A stretch of DNA of 39,917 nucleotides, taken from NCBI GenBank assembly GCA_016937345.1, contig JAFGWE010000050.1, positions 1 to 39,917 of the forward strand, written 5' to 3'. Position 1 is the first letter of the stretch. Each line of letters begins with the position of its first letter. This DNA comes from Methanomicrobiaceae archaeon (GTDB lineage Archaea; Halobacteriota; Methanomicrobia; Methanomicrobiales; Methanomicrobiaceae). The translations under genes and the position numbers were made by a program. The notes beneath the pieces are model-generated. The model was given only the letters and a program-made list of their open reading frames with translations, was not told the origin of the DNA and searched no databases. This document shows, piece by piece, positions 7,865-15,662 of this stretch.

Positions 7865-8794
7865 TCAATCACCTTTTTTTATTCGAAGCTTTGGATCCAA
7901 CACCCTTTCCATATCCCTGCTGATAAAAGCAAGACTGAGGAGGAGAAATATCAGCATGAACAAAGGAGGTAAAAGCCACCATTGCCAGTAAGGCGTAAAA
8001 TAAATCGACCGAAAACCTGTTGCGTAATTAAGCATCATACCCCAGCTTTTAGAAGTAGGATCACCAAGTCCCAGGAACGCAAGTCCTGTTTCCGCAATGA
8101 TTGCATAGGATGAGATAGAAAGAATCAGCACAAACAGAATTGGCAGAACTTCAGGGAATATGTGTTTTCTAAGAATATAGAATGGTTTTGCACCAAACAT
8201 CCTGGCAGAGATGACATAGTCGTTGTTTTTTATTGAAAGAGTCTGTGACCGTGAAATGCGTGCAGGTTTTGCCCAGCTGAAAAGGACAAGAATAAGTATA
8301 ATATTAATAATACTCGGGCCGAGAAACGCTGAGATTACAATTAAAAGAGGCAAACTCGGAAGTGCCATCGTCACATCAATAACTCTCATAAGCACCTGAT
8401 CAAAGACTCCGCCTTTGTATCCTGCGATAACACCTAAAGCTCCTCCTCCAAATCCTGCTATACATGCAACAGCAAGACCTATTGCAAGACTCATTCTTGC
8501 ACCGTAGCAGATCTGAGACCAGATGTCCATCCCAAGTTCATCTGTGCCTAAATAATGATCAGATGAGGGAGAATCAAGTGAATTTCCGGTTATTTTATCA
8601 GGAGGATAACTGGTTATAAGGGGAGCAAAAACAGCCATCATTATAATCATTATTAGTCCGAAAACACCTATCTTTCCTTCAATACTGAACTTTGAAAATA
8701 TCTTTTTAGTACCATCTGACAGATTTCCTGCTACCAATATAAAGGCTGAAGAGTAAAACTCCTTCTTTTGACAAGATACATTTTCGCCGTTCAT
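7865..8794 (-). CDS. ABC importer permease, DppC/NikC type
   Basis: An inner-membrane permease with an N-terminal OppC-like segment (residues about 30-70: one membrane helix, then TSYPPDKITG and the HYLGTDELGMDIWSQICYGAR stretch typical of DppC/NikC) and a five-helix transport domain. The EAA coupling loop is ISARMFGAKPFYILRKHIFP (about 196-215), which contacts the ATPase. A GLAFLGLGDP motif follows, as in the family. Length of 309 residues is normal. It overlaps the stop of the DppB-type gene by 4 nt (ATGA) and ends at the start of the fused ATPase, so the three are tightly coupled. Confidence 0.87.
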   Translation of the reverse strand: MNGENVSCQKKEFYSSAFILVAGNLSDGTKKIFSKFSIEGKIGVFGLIMIIMMAVFAPLITSYPPDKITGNSLDSPSSDHYLGTDELGMDIWSQICYGARMSLAIGLAVACIAGFGGGALGVIAGYKGGVFDQVLMRVIDVTMALPSLPLLIVISAFLGPSIINIILILVLFSWAKPARISRSQTLSIKNNDYVISARMFGAKPFYILRKHIFPEVLPILFVLILSISSYAIIAETGLAFLGLGDPTSKSWGMMLNYATGFRSIYFTPYWQWWLLPPLFMLIFLLLSLAFISRDMERVLDPKLRIKKGD

Positions 8795-9774
8795 ACCGAC
8801 ACCCTTGGATCAAGCATCTGATACACTTTGTCAACAGTAAGATTACAGACAAGTATTGAAACAGCAAGGACAAGCAGAATTCCCTGAATAAGAGGATAAT
8901 CACGACCAACTACCGCAGCTCTGAGTGTCATCCCTATTCCGGGATAACTAAACACACTTTCTACAAGAACTGCGCCACCCATCATCATTCCAATCATAAA
9001 ACCTGTTCTTGTAACAACCGGAAGAAGTGCATTTCGAAGGGCATGACGATTCCAGACAATCTTTTCACCAAGCCCTTTGCCACGGGCTGTTCTGATGTAA
9101 TCCTTAGATGTTACTGTAATCAGGGTATTTCTGGTTAGAAGATATACTCCTGTAAGCTGTGCAAATGAAAGTGTTACAACCGGCAGAAATGCATGATACA
9201 TTATATCCCATGCCTGGTCTAAGACACCACCATAAACCGCAAACGGTGTTACAGCGCCTGCAAGCGGAAACATTCTTAAATATACACAAAATATCAGAAG
9301 AAGAATAAGACCCAACAGAAATGACGGAATCTCTGCAAATGCGATCATTCCTGCCATCATAAACCTGTCACTGCTTTTCTTCCTGTTCTTTGCAGATATT
9401 GTTCCGAAAATAACACCTATAAATGTACTAAGTGCAGTTGCACAAAGAACAATAAGGATAGTCCATGGGAGATGAATCTTAATTACAGACCATACGGGCA
9501 TTTTGTAGGATATACTCTTTCCAAGGTCTCCTGCAGCAAGATTTTTAAGATAAATAAAAAATTGCTCATACTGTGGTTTGTCCATACCATAATAGCCGAT
9601 ATAATATTCCCGCTGTTCCTCTGTCATTACAATAATCTCATCTCCGGCAACATCTGCTGATGTTGTGGAAAAGGGATCTCCGGGCATCATCCTGGGAAGA
9701 AAAAAATTTATGGCAAGAATTACAAGAAGGGTCAGCAAAAACCTGAAAATAAATGAATTCCTGTCTTTTTTCAT
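8791..9774 (-). CDS. ABC importer permease, DppB/NikB type
   Basis: The partner permease, 327 residues with six predicted membrane helices. The N-terminal helix is followed by a conserved PGDP motif (FFLPRMMPGDPF), as in DppB/OppB proteins. The coupling loop YIRTARGKGLGEKIVWNRHALRN is close to the family consensus, and VLVESVFSYPGIG near the C-terminus is another family mark. It starts 5 nt after the methyltransferase stop, with only a weak ribosome binding site, which suggests translation depends on the upstream gene. Confidence 0.87.
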   Translation of the reverse strand: MKKDRNSFIFRFLLTLLVILAINFFLPRMMPGDPFSTTSADVAGDEIIVMTEEQREYYIGYYGMDKPQYEQFFIYLKNLAAGDLGKSISYKMPVWSVIKIHLPWTILIVLCATALSTFIGVIFGTISAKNRKKSSDRFMMAGMIAFAEIPSFLLGLILLLIFCVYLRMFPLAGAVTPFAVYGGVLDQAWDIMYHAFLPVVTLSFAQLTGVYLLTRNTLITVTSKDYIRTARGKGLGEKIVWNRHALRNALLPVVTRTGFMIGMMMGGAVLVESVFSYPGIGMTLRAAVVGRDYPLIQGILLVLAVSILVCNLTVDKVYQMLDPRVSV

Positions 9775-9779
9775 CCCGA

Positions 9780-10640
9780 TCAGCTGCCGTTTACTTTCCA
9801 GACCATCATGCCGGTATAGACATCTGATTCTGAACAGTATCTTCCATTGGATGAAGCTTTTTTGAAATATTCCTTTATTTTCACATTTGTTTCTTCATCG
9901 CATTCTTGGCCGCGGCCTATGAAATCACTCATTTTTTCTGCCGCTTCTTCCCATAATAAATCATCCTTCCAGACAGAATGATTGATCTTCAGATTAGGAA
10001 GGTACCCCTGCAGATACAGGTACATAAACGGATACATCATCCCGTTTCCATGCCCTGCCGGATTCTCCTTTCCTGTAAAGGAGAATATCTCCTGAAATGC
10101 TTTATCTTCCCCACGTTTCAAAAAATTGCTGTAATAACAAAGACCTCTTGAACAAGACATCATTCTCTCAAGGCTTTGCAGATCTTTTACTGCCGGTGTC
10201 ATTGAGGCAAGAACCAGATCAAATTTCCCACGGAATCCCAGTTTATCAATATCTGCCGTCCACCACGAGCATTCAACAATGTCAACAGAAAGAGACTCGT
10301 TTTTAACAGTCTCTTTTAGCTTATCAAGCATTCCTGATGAGATATCAACCGCAGTTACATCCGCCCCTTCCTTTGCAAGAGGGATTGAGAGTGTCCCCGG
10401 CCCACATCCAATATCAAGGATTTTTGCGCTTTTTGGATTAAACCCGGACTCTTTCAAAAAGCCCAAAATGTCCTCTGTTCTCCTCTGCTTCTCACCGCTT
10501 TTTACATTCTTTGCATACCCTGCTGAACGCCTGTTCCAGAATTCTGCCGTTCTGCATTCATCAGTAAAGCCGGTATTTTTCGTAGCTTTTAACCAACATT
10601 CTGTGAGATTTTTTAAATTATCGTTCTGTTGCAATTCCAT
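9780..10640 (-). CDS. SAM-dependent methyltransferase within the importer operon
   Basis: A class I S-adenosylmethionine methyltransferase of about 285 residues. Motif [20 protein letters not shown], and the following [15 protein letters not shown] (acidic residue for the ribose) are clear, and a motif IV-like [12 protein letters not shown] follows. The N-terminal WNRRSAGY segment is common in this family. The gene overlaps the end of the binding protein gene: the ATG at 10640 or, better placed behind GAGGG, a TTG at 10634 are likely starts, while an earlier ATG at 10688 would make a 71-nt overlap. It is followed after 5 nt by the DppB-type permease. The position between binding protein and permeases argues for a role with the imported substrate, such as making or modifying a metal-binding ligand, but the substrate cannot be inferred from the sequence. 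Confidence 0.85.
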   Translation of the reverse strand: MELQQNDNLKNLTECWLKATKNTGFTDECRTAEFWNRRSAGYAKNVKSGEKQRRTEDILGFLKESGFNPKSAKILDIGCGPGTLSIPLAKEGADVTAVDISSGMLDKLKETVKNESLSVDIVECSWWTADIDKLGFRGKFDLVLASMTPAVKDLQSLERMMSCSRGLCYYSNFLKRGEDKAFQEIFSFTGKENPAGHGNGMMYPFMYLYLQGYLPNLKINHSVWKDDLLWEEAAEKMSDFIGRGQECDEETNVKIKEYFKKASSNGRYCSESDVYTGMMVWKVNGS

Positions 10641-12267
10641 CCCTCGCGATGTAAGATAATTTGCTCTGTGTTCTTGCATGGTGATCATACATATTCATCC
10701 AGCCGTCATAATTTGAAATGCGCCATGCATCTATGCTTGTTGTGTAATACAAAGGAATTGCCGGGACATCTTCTGCCAGAATTTCCTGCATCTGATAAAC
10801 AATCTCCTTTCGCTTTCCCTCATCAAGTTCCGAAAGCTCTTTTTCACCAAGTTTGTTTAATTCGTCGTTGTTATAGCCATAAACCGCAGCACCGCCGGCA
10901 ACAGTTGTTCCTTTTGCTGCCGCAGATGAATATCTTGTTCGCAGGTAATCGGCATCCTGCCCCCAGCCTCCGAAACCGCTTACAAGAAGTTCAAAATCCC
11001 TACTCTTAAGATTGGCATCGCGTGATTTGCTCTCAAGAGCTCTCAGCTCCACATTAATTCCTGCCTCTAAAAGTCTCTCTTTGATAAGCTCACCTATTCT
11101 TGCTTCGTCACTTCCTACAGTCAGTGTAAAAGAAAGTTTTTCTCCGTTCTTATCGCGTATGCCATCACCATTCGTATCCCTCCATCCGGCACCATCCAAA
11201 AGCTCTGCCGCCTTTTCAGGAGAGTATGAATACTCAGACTGATCAGGATTGTACCAGATGTGATCCTCCGGGAGTATACCCATATTTCCGGGTTTTCCTG
11301 CCCCTCTTGCAATTTTTTCAACAAGCTCCTCACGATCAATTGCGTATGCAAACGCCTGGCGAACCTCTTTTTCTGCAAGAGCAGAGCATTTATTCATATT
11401 GAAGTAAAACTCATATCCCCAGAAGGCCGGCTGTTCTACAAGCCGGACTGTGGGATCTCCTGTAAATCTGTCCAGAACTTCAGAAGAGATGCTTGTGAAA
11501 TCAATCTCACCCTGTTCAAATGCTATCATTGCATCACTCACCGGAATGAACTCAATTGAATTTACGGCGGTGGACGGACCCCAGAAATTTTCATTTGAGA
11601 CAAATCTGTACGAACCATGTTCTTTGTTATATTCAGAAAGGCAATAGGGCCCGGTTCCGGTTACTGCATCTTTATCAAGATAATTTACAGGATCAGAGAC
11701 TTTCCCATATATGTGTTTGGGAATTATGAGAAATCCTGTCATTTTGTAGATAAATGTAGCAGCAGGGCTTTTAAGCATGAATTTTACTGTTTTTGAATCT
11801 GTAACTTCAACGGTGTCAATTATCCCTGCCTCAATACCACCTGCAACCGGAACGTTTTCAATTTCATAGTCATATGTGAATTTAACATCATCAGCGGTAA
11901 ATGGTTCGCCGTCATTCCATTTCACGCCGTCACGAAGATGGAAAGTATAAACAAGACCATCATCACTTACATCCCAGCTTTCTGCAAGCCATGGAATTAT
12001 TCCTTTTTCATCCCTTTCAACAAGACTATCAAAGATTAATCTGACCTTTGATGACCCGGGACCTCGCGGATAGATTGTAAACGGTTGCGGGTAGCCATAG
12101 TCACCACCTGCGAGATACACAACATCTGCCATTTTCTGACCGTCAGCCGCATTTACAGGCAGATTGCCATTATAGTATTTTGCCTGCTGACCGGTGCATC
12201 CGGCAGCCATTATAAAAAGAACTGTAAATATTACAGTTATGACCAAAATCTTCAGATTACTATTCAT
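10618..12267 (-). CDS. Lipoprotein substrate-binding protein, SBP family 5
   Basis: The extracellular binding protein of the importer, 549 residues. The N-terminal hydrophobic signal ends in a lipobox (MAAGC) with the anchor Cys at residue 24. The mature part has the SBP_bac_5 hallmarks: [48 protein letters not shown], and [22 protein letters not shown] with GKPGNMGI following. This family includes DppA, OppA and NikA. A metal-type substrate is suggested by the CooC-like gene downstream, not by a specific residue I can point to. The ATG at 12267 has a good GGAG site 7-8 nt upstream. It is first in the operon, after a long AT-rich leader. Confidence 0.87.
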   Translation of the reverse strand: MNSNLKILVITVIFTVLFIMAAGCTGQQAKYYNGNLPVNAADGQKMADVVYLAGGDYGYPQPFTIYPRGPGSSKVRLIFDSLVERDEKGIIPWLAESWDVSDDGLVYTFHLRDGVKWNDGEPFTADDVKFTYDYEIENVPVAGGIEAGIIDTVEVTDSKTVKFMLKSPAATFIYKMTGFLIIPKHIYGKVSDPVNYLDKDAVTGTGPYCLSEYNKEHGSYRFVSNENFWGPSTAVNSIEFIPVSDAMIAFEQGEIDFTSISSEVLDRFTGDPTVRLVEQPAFWGYEFYFNMNKCSALAEKEVRQAFAYAIDREELVEKIARGAGKPGNMGILPEDHIWYNPDQSEYSYSPEKAAELLDGAGWRDTNGDGIRDKNGEKLSFTLTVGSDEARIGELIKERLLEAGINVELRALESKSRDANLKSRDFELLVSGFGGWGQDADYLRTRYSSAAAKGTTVAGGAAVYGYNNDELNKLGEKELSELDEGKRKEIVYQMQEILAEDVPAIPLYYTTSIDAWRISNYDGWMNMYDHHARTQSKLSYIARDGIATER

Positions 12268-12372
12268 TAAGTTCTCCTCTTTTTTTAAACAAGCCTTTAT
12301 GAAAAAGCCACCCGGACTTGTACTGATGATAAGTTAGGCCGATAATTATGGAATAAAAATAACATAACATTA

Positions 12373-12443
12373 GTTACGAACAATCCATATGACTTTTACA
12401 AATAGTGTAACATATTTCTATAAATGTATTACTAAATTATCAT
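12373..12443 (-). promoter_or_regulatory. Cluster of GTTAC-like motifs upstream of importer
   Basis: Within 71 bp are GTTAC (12373), GTGTAACAT (12405-12413) and ATGTATTAC (12424-12432). The last two form an imperfect inverted repeat with 9-nt arms, six of nine positions matching, and a 10-nt spacer. Such an arm-spacer-arm layout is what a metal-sensing repressor might bind, but I cannot name the regulator and no regulator gene is next to it. Confidence 0.25.
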
Positions 12444-12924
12444 ATGAAGATAATAACGGCGAATATTTAATTTATTTATTAAACTGATTATTTTAACCAC
12501 GGCATTCATATGTACCAAAATAGAGAATTTAAGGTTTTTTTCCAGATATTCTACACCTAATTCTTTCACAGGATAATCTTTGCAAACAAAAAAAAGCGAA
12601 AATAACAGTAAGGATTACGAGCATGTCAAACCCAGTCCATAATAGGATTTATTGCATCAAACCCCATTTTATCCATTTAAAAAACAAAACTGCCCCAAGC
12701 AGATTTGATAAGATGAATTAACTTATTTTTCAGACCCGAACCAGAGAATTTTTAAAAGTAAAAAAATTCTAATTAAGTAATACAAAATAGAAAATATTTA
12801 TTACTAAGTTATTCATAAAAATAACAAAGTGTGATAAATAAAGGAGAAACTCCTGATTTTTAATTTTCACACAGCAGAACATAAAATAATTATGATATAA
12901 GTAAATTTTTATGGATTAAAGAAG

Positions 12925-12993
12925 AGATCTATTTGCAAAGAAATCGCTAAAAATTTCAAAGATATAATTAGCACAAGCAGATCTATAGCAAAG
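12925..12993 (+). repeat. Direct repeat upstream of pilus operon
   Basis: AGATCTATTTGCAAAG (12925-12940) and AGATCTATAGCAAAG (12979-12993) agree except for TT versus A in the middle. The start-to-start distance is 54 bp, and the second copy ends about 28 bp before a TATA-like sequence at 13021. They could be paired activator sites for the pilus operon. Confidence 0.35.
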
Positions 12994-13020
12994 TACTAAA
13001 TATTTGCAAAAAGTTAATAA

Positions 13021-13030
13021 TTTATAATTA
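13021..13030 (+). promoter_or_regulatory. Candidate TATA box of pilus operon
   Basis: TTTATAATTA lies 39 nt before the first start codon. With archaeal spacing of about 25 nt from TATA to start site, the leader would be only some 10-15 nt. This fits the weak ribosome binding site of the first gene. Confidence 0.35.
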
Positions 13031-13059
13031 ATAAAGTTCAACAAGAAAAGGCATTTGAT

Positions 13060-13827
13060 ATGACACAGGGAAACAAAGGGATAAACACAGACCAGCTTGT
13101 AAAAATAATGACATTGGCAATTATTGCAACTCTTGTACTGACAATAAGTGTCGGAGTTCTTTATCTAATTCAAAATATTCTGCCACAAACCGAAGGAGAT
13201 ACTTTTCTGCCATCAGATGCTGGCATATACCATTCACCACAAACAGACTCTCAAACAATAACCCCATATCAGAATTCTCCTGCAATTAAGTCAGATACGA
13301 TTATCTCTTTAGGATCTGAAACAGGCATGAAAGATTCCGCTTCCCTGATAGAGCATTTTATCCCGGATGATCCTTATTACTCTCAGACAAAATTTAACAA
13401 TACACCCCCTCCCGAATATACTGCTGAAACGGAACAACTCCAGACATTGTACGAAGAAAGCTTCACCATGTTATATACCCCGATTAGCATAAAGGCATCA
13501 GCAGGAAAGGGCCCACTTATTATCGATTATTCTGTAGCTAATAATCTTGGAGACGACAAAAATCCCTTTTACTCATTTCTTACAATAAATATTACAGATT
13601 TTGAAACCGGCGAAGTCGTCGGGAAGGGAGGATATGGAAGAGAATACAGCATCGAAGAAGAACAGTCAATTAAAATTCCAAGAACAGGTGATTTCAGAAT
13701 AGATATCTATGGAAGCGGAATTGATCTGGACCTTAAAGTAATGTCCGGAATTGAATCTGATTTAACTTCTGCAATTCCTCCTCAAAAGACCAATACTGAG
13801 GAATATCCTGAAGACATGTGGTGGTGA
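13060..13827 (+). CDS. Membrane-anchored protein of unknown function, first gene of pilus operon
   Basis: A 255-residue protein I do not recognise. Residues 1-15 are hydrophilic, then one hydrophobic helix (about 16-38, MTLAIIATLVLTISVGVLYLI) anchors it. Next comes a low-complexity Pro/Ser/Thr/Gln-rich linker (about 45-125) and a C-terminal domain (about 140-235) with alternating polar and hydrophobic strands, for example LIIDYSV, FLTINITDF, IKIPRTGDFRIDIYGSG, suggesting a beta-sandwich. It lacks the Ser-Pro-Val pilin start, so it is probably not a pilin. It overlaps or abuts the ATPase gene (stop TGA at 13825-13827, preferred ATPase ATG at 13836). The context suggests an accessory or assembly component of the pilus machine, exposed outside the membrane. 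Confidence 0.75.
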   Translation: MTQGNKGINTDQLVKIMTLAIIATLVLTISVGVLYLIQNILPQTEGDTFLPSDAGIYHSPQTDSQTITPYQNSPAIKSDTIISLGSETGMKDSASLIEHFIPDDPYYSQTKFNNTPPPEYTAETEQLQTLYEESFTMLYTPISIKASAGKGPLIIDYSVANNLGDDKNPFYSFLTINITDFETGEVVGKGGYGREYSIEEEQSIKIPRTGDFRIDIYGSGIDLDLKVMSGIESDLTSAIPPQKTNTEEYPEDMWW

Positions 13828-13835
13828 GGCAGGAA

Positions 13836-15662
13836 ATGTCTGATATTATCAAAAAATTCAAAGGCAAACTCCCCTTTAAAAATATAGATTTATTTACAGA
13901 TTCCGTTCTGAATGAAGAGGGGACAGAACCAAAGGAGACAGAATCATTTGATGATGATATTGTTCAGAATAAATCAATAATCAGTAAAAGCCTCATTAAA
14001 TGTAATTTTGTCCCTCCAAACCTTAAACTGAATACAAAAAAGGGAAAAAACAAAGATAATTCCAAAAAAAAGGACGAACCTGATAACAGCAGTCGTTTTC
14101 AGGATTATCTTAAAATTCTGACCAGTTTTTATAAATCAGATGGTGGAGAAACTTCGGAAGAGCAGGTATTATATTTGTCAGATTGTCCCGAGATACCTGA
14201 ATTAACACAGGGCCTTCTGCCGGACTCTCTTGAAATTCTTGACAGCTACTGGCTATACCCACCCCATTCTTATGCCGTTATCGTAAGTGACAGTGATTCA
14301 AATAAAGAATACATGGTCTTTGAGCCCAGAATATCCGAAAAGGAGCATCTCATACTTGAGGAAACCGATGCCCAGCTGAGATCAGTTATCCTCTATGATC
14401 CCGGGTTAAAAAAAGACGGTTTGAAATTTGATTCGGATATCGTCCATAGGATAATCCGAAATCTGGACCCTGAAATAACTTATGAGAGGATCAATATAAT
14501 CTGTTACTATCTTGAAAGAAACTTCCAGGGATATGGAAAGCTTGACCCTCTTATGCACGATGAAAACATCGAGGACATCACATGCAACGGACCCGACATT
14601 CCGGTCTTTATCTTTCACAGGAAATACTCAAACCTTCCTGTAAACATGATTTTTGACGCAAACGAGCTGAACAAATTTGTCTTAAAAATTGCACAAAAAG
14701 CTGACAAGCAGCTCTCATTGACAGCACCCCTTGTCGATGCAGCCCTTCCCGAAGGAGCACGTGCACAGATTACATATACTGATGTTGTATCCTCAAAAGG
14801 GAGCTCATTTACCATACGAAAATTTAAGTCTGATCCGATGACGCCCGTAGACCTAATAGACTACGGGACTTATGATGCAGAGATTCTTGCATTTATCTGG
14901 CTCTGTGTTGAAAACAGAAAAAGTGCAATCGTAGTTGGAGGTACAGCAAGCGGCAAAACCTCAATGATGAATGCATTTTCTCTCTTTATCCCGCAGTTTG
15001 CAAAGATTGTTTCCATCGAGGATACAAGGGAGATTCAGATGCCGCATAAAAACTGGCTTCCGATGAAAACAAGGGAGAGCTCATCAGAATCAGGCAAAGG
15101 CAATGTAGACATGTTTTCGCTTTTAAAAACAGCGCTGCGACAGAGGCCCGAATATATCATTGTCGGAGAAGTGAGAGGTTCTGAGGCACAGACACTGTTT
15201 CAGGCGATGAATACCGGACATACTACCTATTCAACCCTTCATGCAGGAGGTGTTGAGCAGGCAATCAACCGCCTTACAACAAATCCGATTAATGTTCCCG
15301 TCGCAATGTTTGGCGCACTGGATCTCATGATAATCCAGCAGCTCCAGTATATTGGCGGCAGAATGGTCAGACGCTGTATAACTATTGATGAAATTGTTGC
15401 TGAAAAAGGTGAAATAACCTACAATATCCTCTACAAATGGGATCCTGTCAAAGATAATTTCAGAAAAATCTGCAAAGAATCAAGAATAATAAATGAAATT
15501 GCATACAGCCACGGGTGGACTATTGATGAAACTCAAAGGCAGGTAGAGATAAGAAAAGAAATACTGGAAGGACTGTTATCAAACGGCATCAGAAGTTCGG
15601 ATGAGATAACAGCAGTATTTGACGAATTTTCAAAGAGCGGCAGATATGAATTTGAAGAATAA
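13836..15662 (+). CDS. Type IV pilus/secretion ATPase, TadA/GspE-like
   Basis: The cytoplasmic motor ATPase of the archaeal pilus system (VirB11/PilT-like superfamily, TadA/CpaF group). Counting from ATG 13836, the N-terminal 90 residues are charged and low-complexity, with a Lys-rich stretch near 65-82. A mixed domain follows with LDPLMHDENIEDITCNG (236-252), the usual start of the catalytic region. Walker A GGTASGKTS is at 368-376, the Asp box SIEDTREIQMP at 393-403, Walker B RPEYIIVGEVRG at 437-448 and the His box GHTTYSTLHAG at 461-471. The in-frame GTG codons from 13818 are less likely because GAGG precedes the ATG by 6 nt. At 608 residues it is longer than many FlaI/ArlI proteins because of the N-terminal extension. 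It should drive assembly through the platform protein encoded next. Confidence 0.9.
   Translation: MSDIIKKFKGKLPFKNIDLFTDSVLNEEGTEPKETESFDDDIVQNKSIISKSLIKCNFVPPNLKLNTKKGKNKDNSKKKDEPDNSSRFQDYLKILTSFYKSDGGETSEEQVLYLSDCPEIPELTQGLLPDSLEILDSYWLYPPHSYAVIVSDSDSNKEYMVFEPRISEKEHLILEETDAQLRSVILYDPGLKKDGLKFDSDIVHRIIRNLDPEITYERINIICYYLERNFQGYGKLDPLMHDENIEDITCNGPDIPVFIFHRKYSNLPVNMIFDANELNKFVLKIAQKADKQLSLTAPLVDAALPEGARAQITYTDVVSSKGSSFTIRKFKSDPMTPVDLIDYGTYDAEILAFIWLCVENRKSAIVVGGTASGKTSMMNAFSLFIPQFAKIVSIEDTREIQMPHKNWLPMKTRESSSESGKGNVDMFSLLKTALRQRPEYIIVGEVRGSEAQTLFQAMNTGHTTYSTLHAGGVEQAINRLTTNPINVPVAMFGALDLMIIQQLQYIGGRMVRRCITIDEIVAEKGEITYNILYKWDPVKDNFRKICKESRIINEIAYSHGWTIDETQRQVEIRKEILEGLLSNGIRSSDEITAVFDEFSKSGRYEFEE

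Larger units (their letters stand above)
12268..13059. other. Divergent AT-rich control region, about 790 bp
   Basis: No convincing gene is present. The region separates the importer (leftward) from the pilus operon (rightward) and must hold both promoters. Visible signals are several GTTAC/GTAAC motifs at 12373-12443, a small hairpin AGGAG-AAA-CTCCT at 12842-12854 followed by T-rich DNA, a near-perfect direct repeat at 12925 and 12979, and a TATA-like TTTATAATTA at 13021. On the minus strand two frames that meet at a T8 run (12588-12595) could be a decayed small membrane protein gene. Confidence 0.5.

Noticed and set aside
12623-12721. 32-codon plus-strand frame starting with ATGTCAAACCC.
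   Set aside because: No good ribosome binding site, no recognisable composition, and the opposite strand explains the region at least as well.
12842-12870. AGGAG-AAA-CTCCT hairpin followed by T-rich DNA, considered as a terminator or riboswitch end.
   Set aside because: No gene ends just before it on the plus strand, and no aptamer-like structure surrounds it; kept only as a note in the intergenic entry.
13818-13835. GTG starts for the pilus ATPase at 13818, 13821 or 13824.
   Set aside because: They overlap the end of the preceding gene and lack a ribosome binding site, while ATG 13836 has GAGG at 6 nt.
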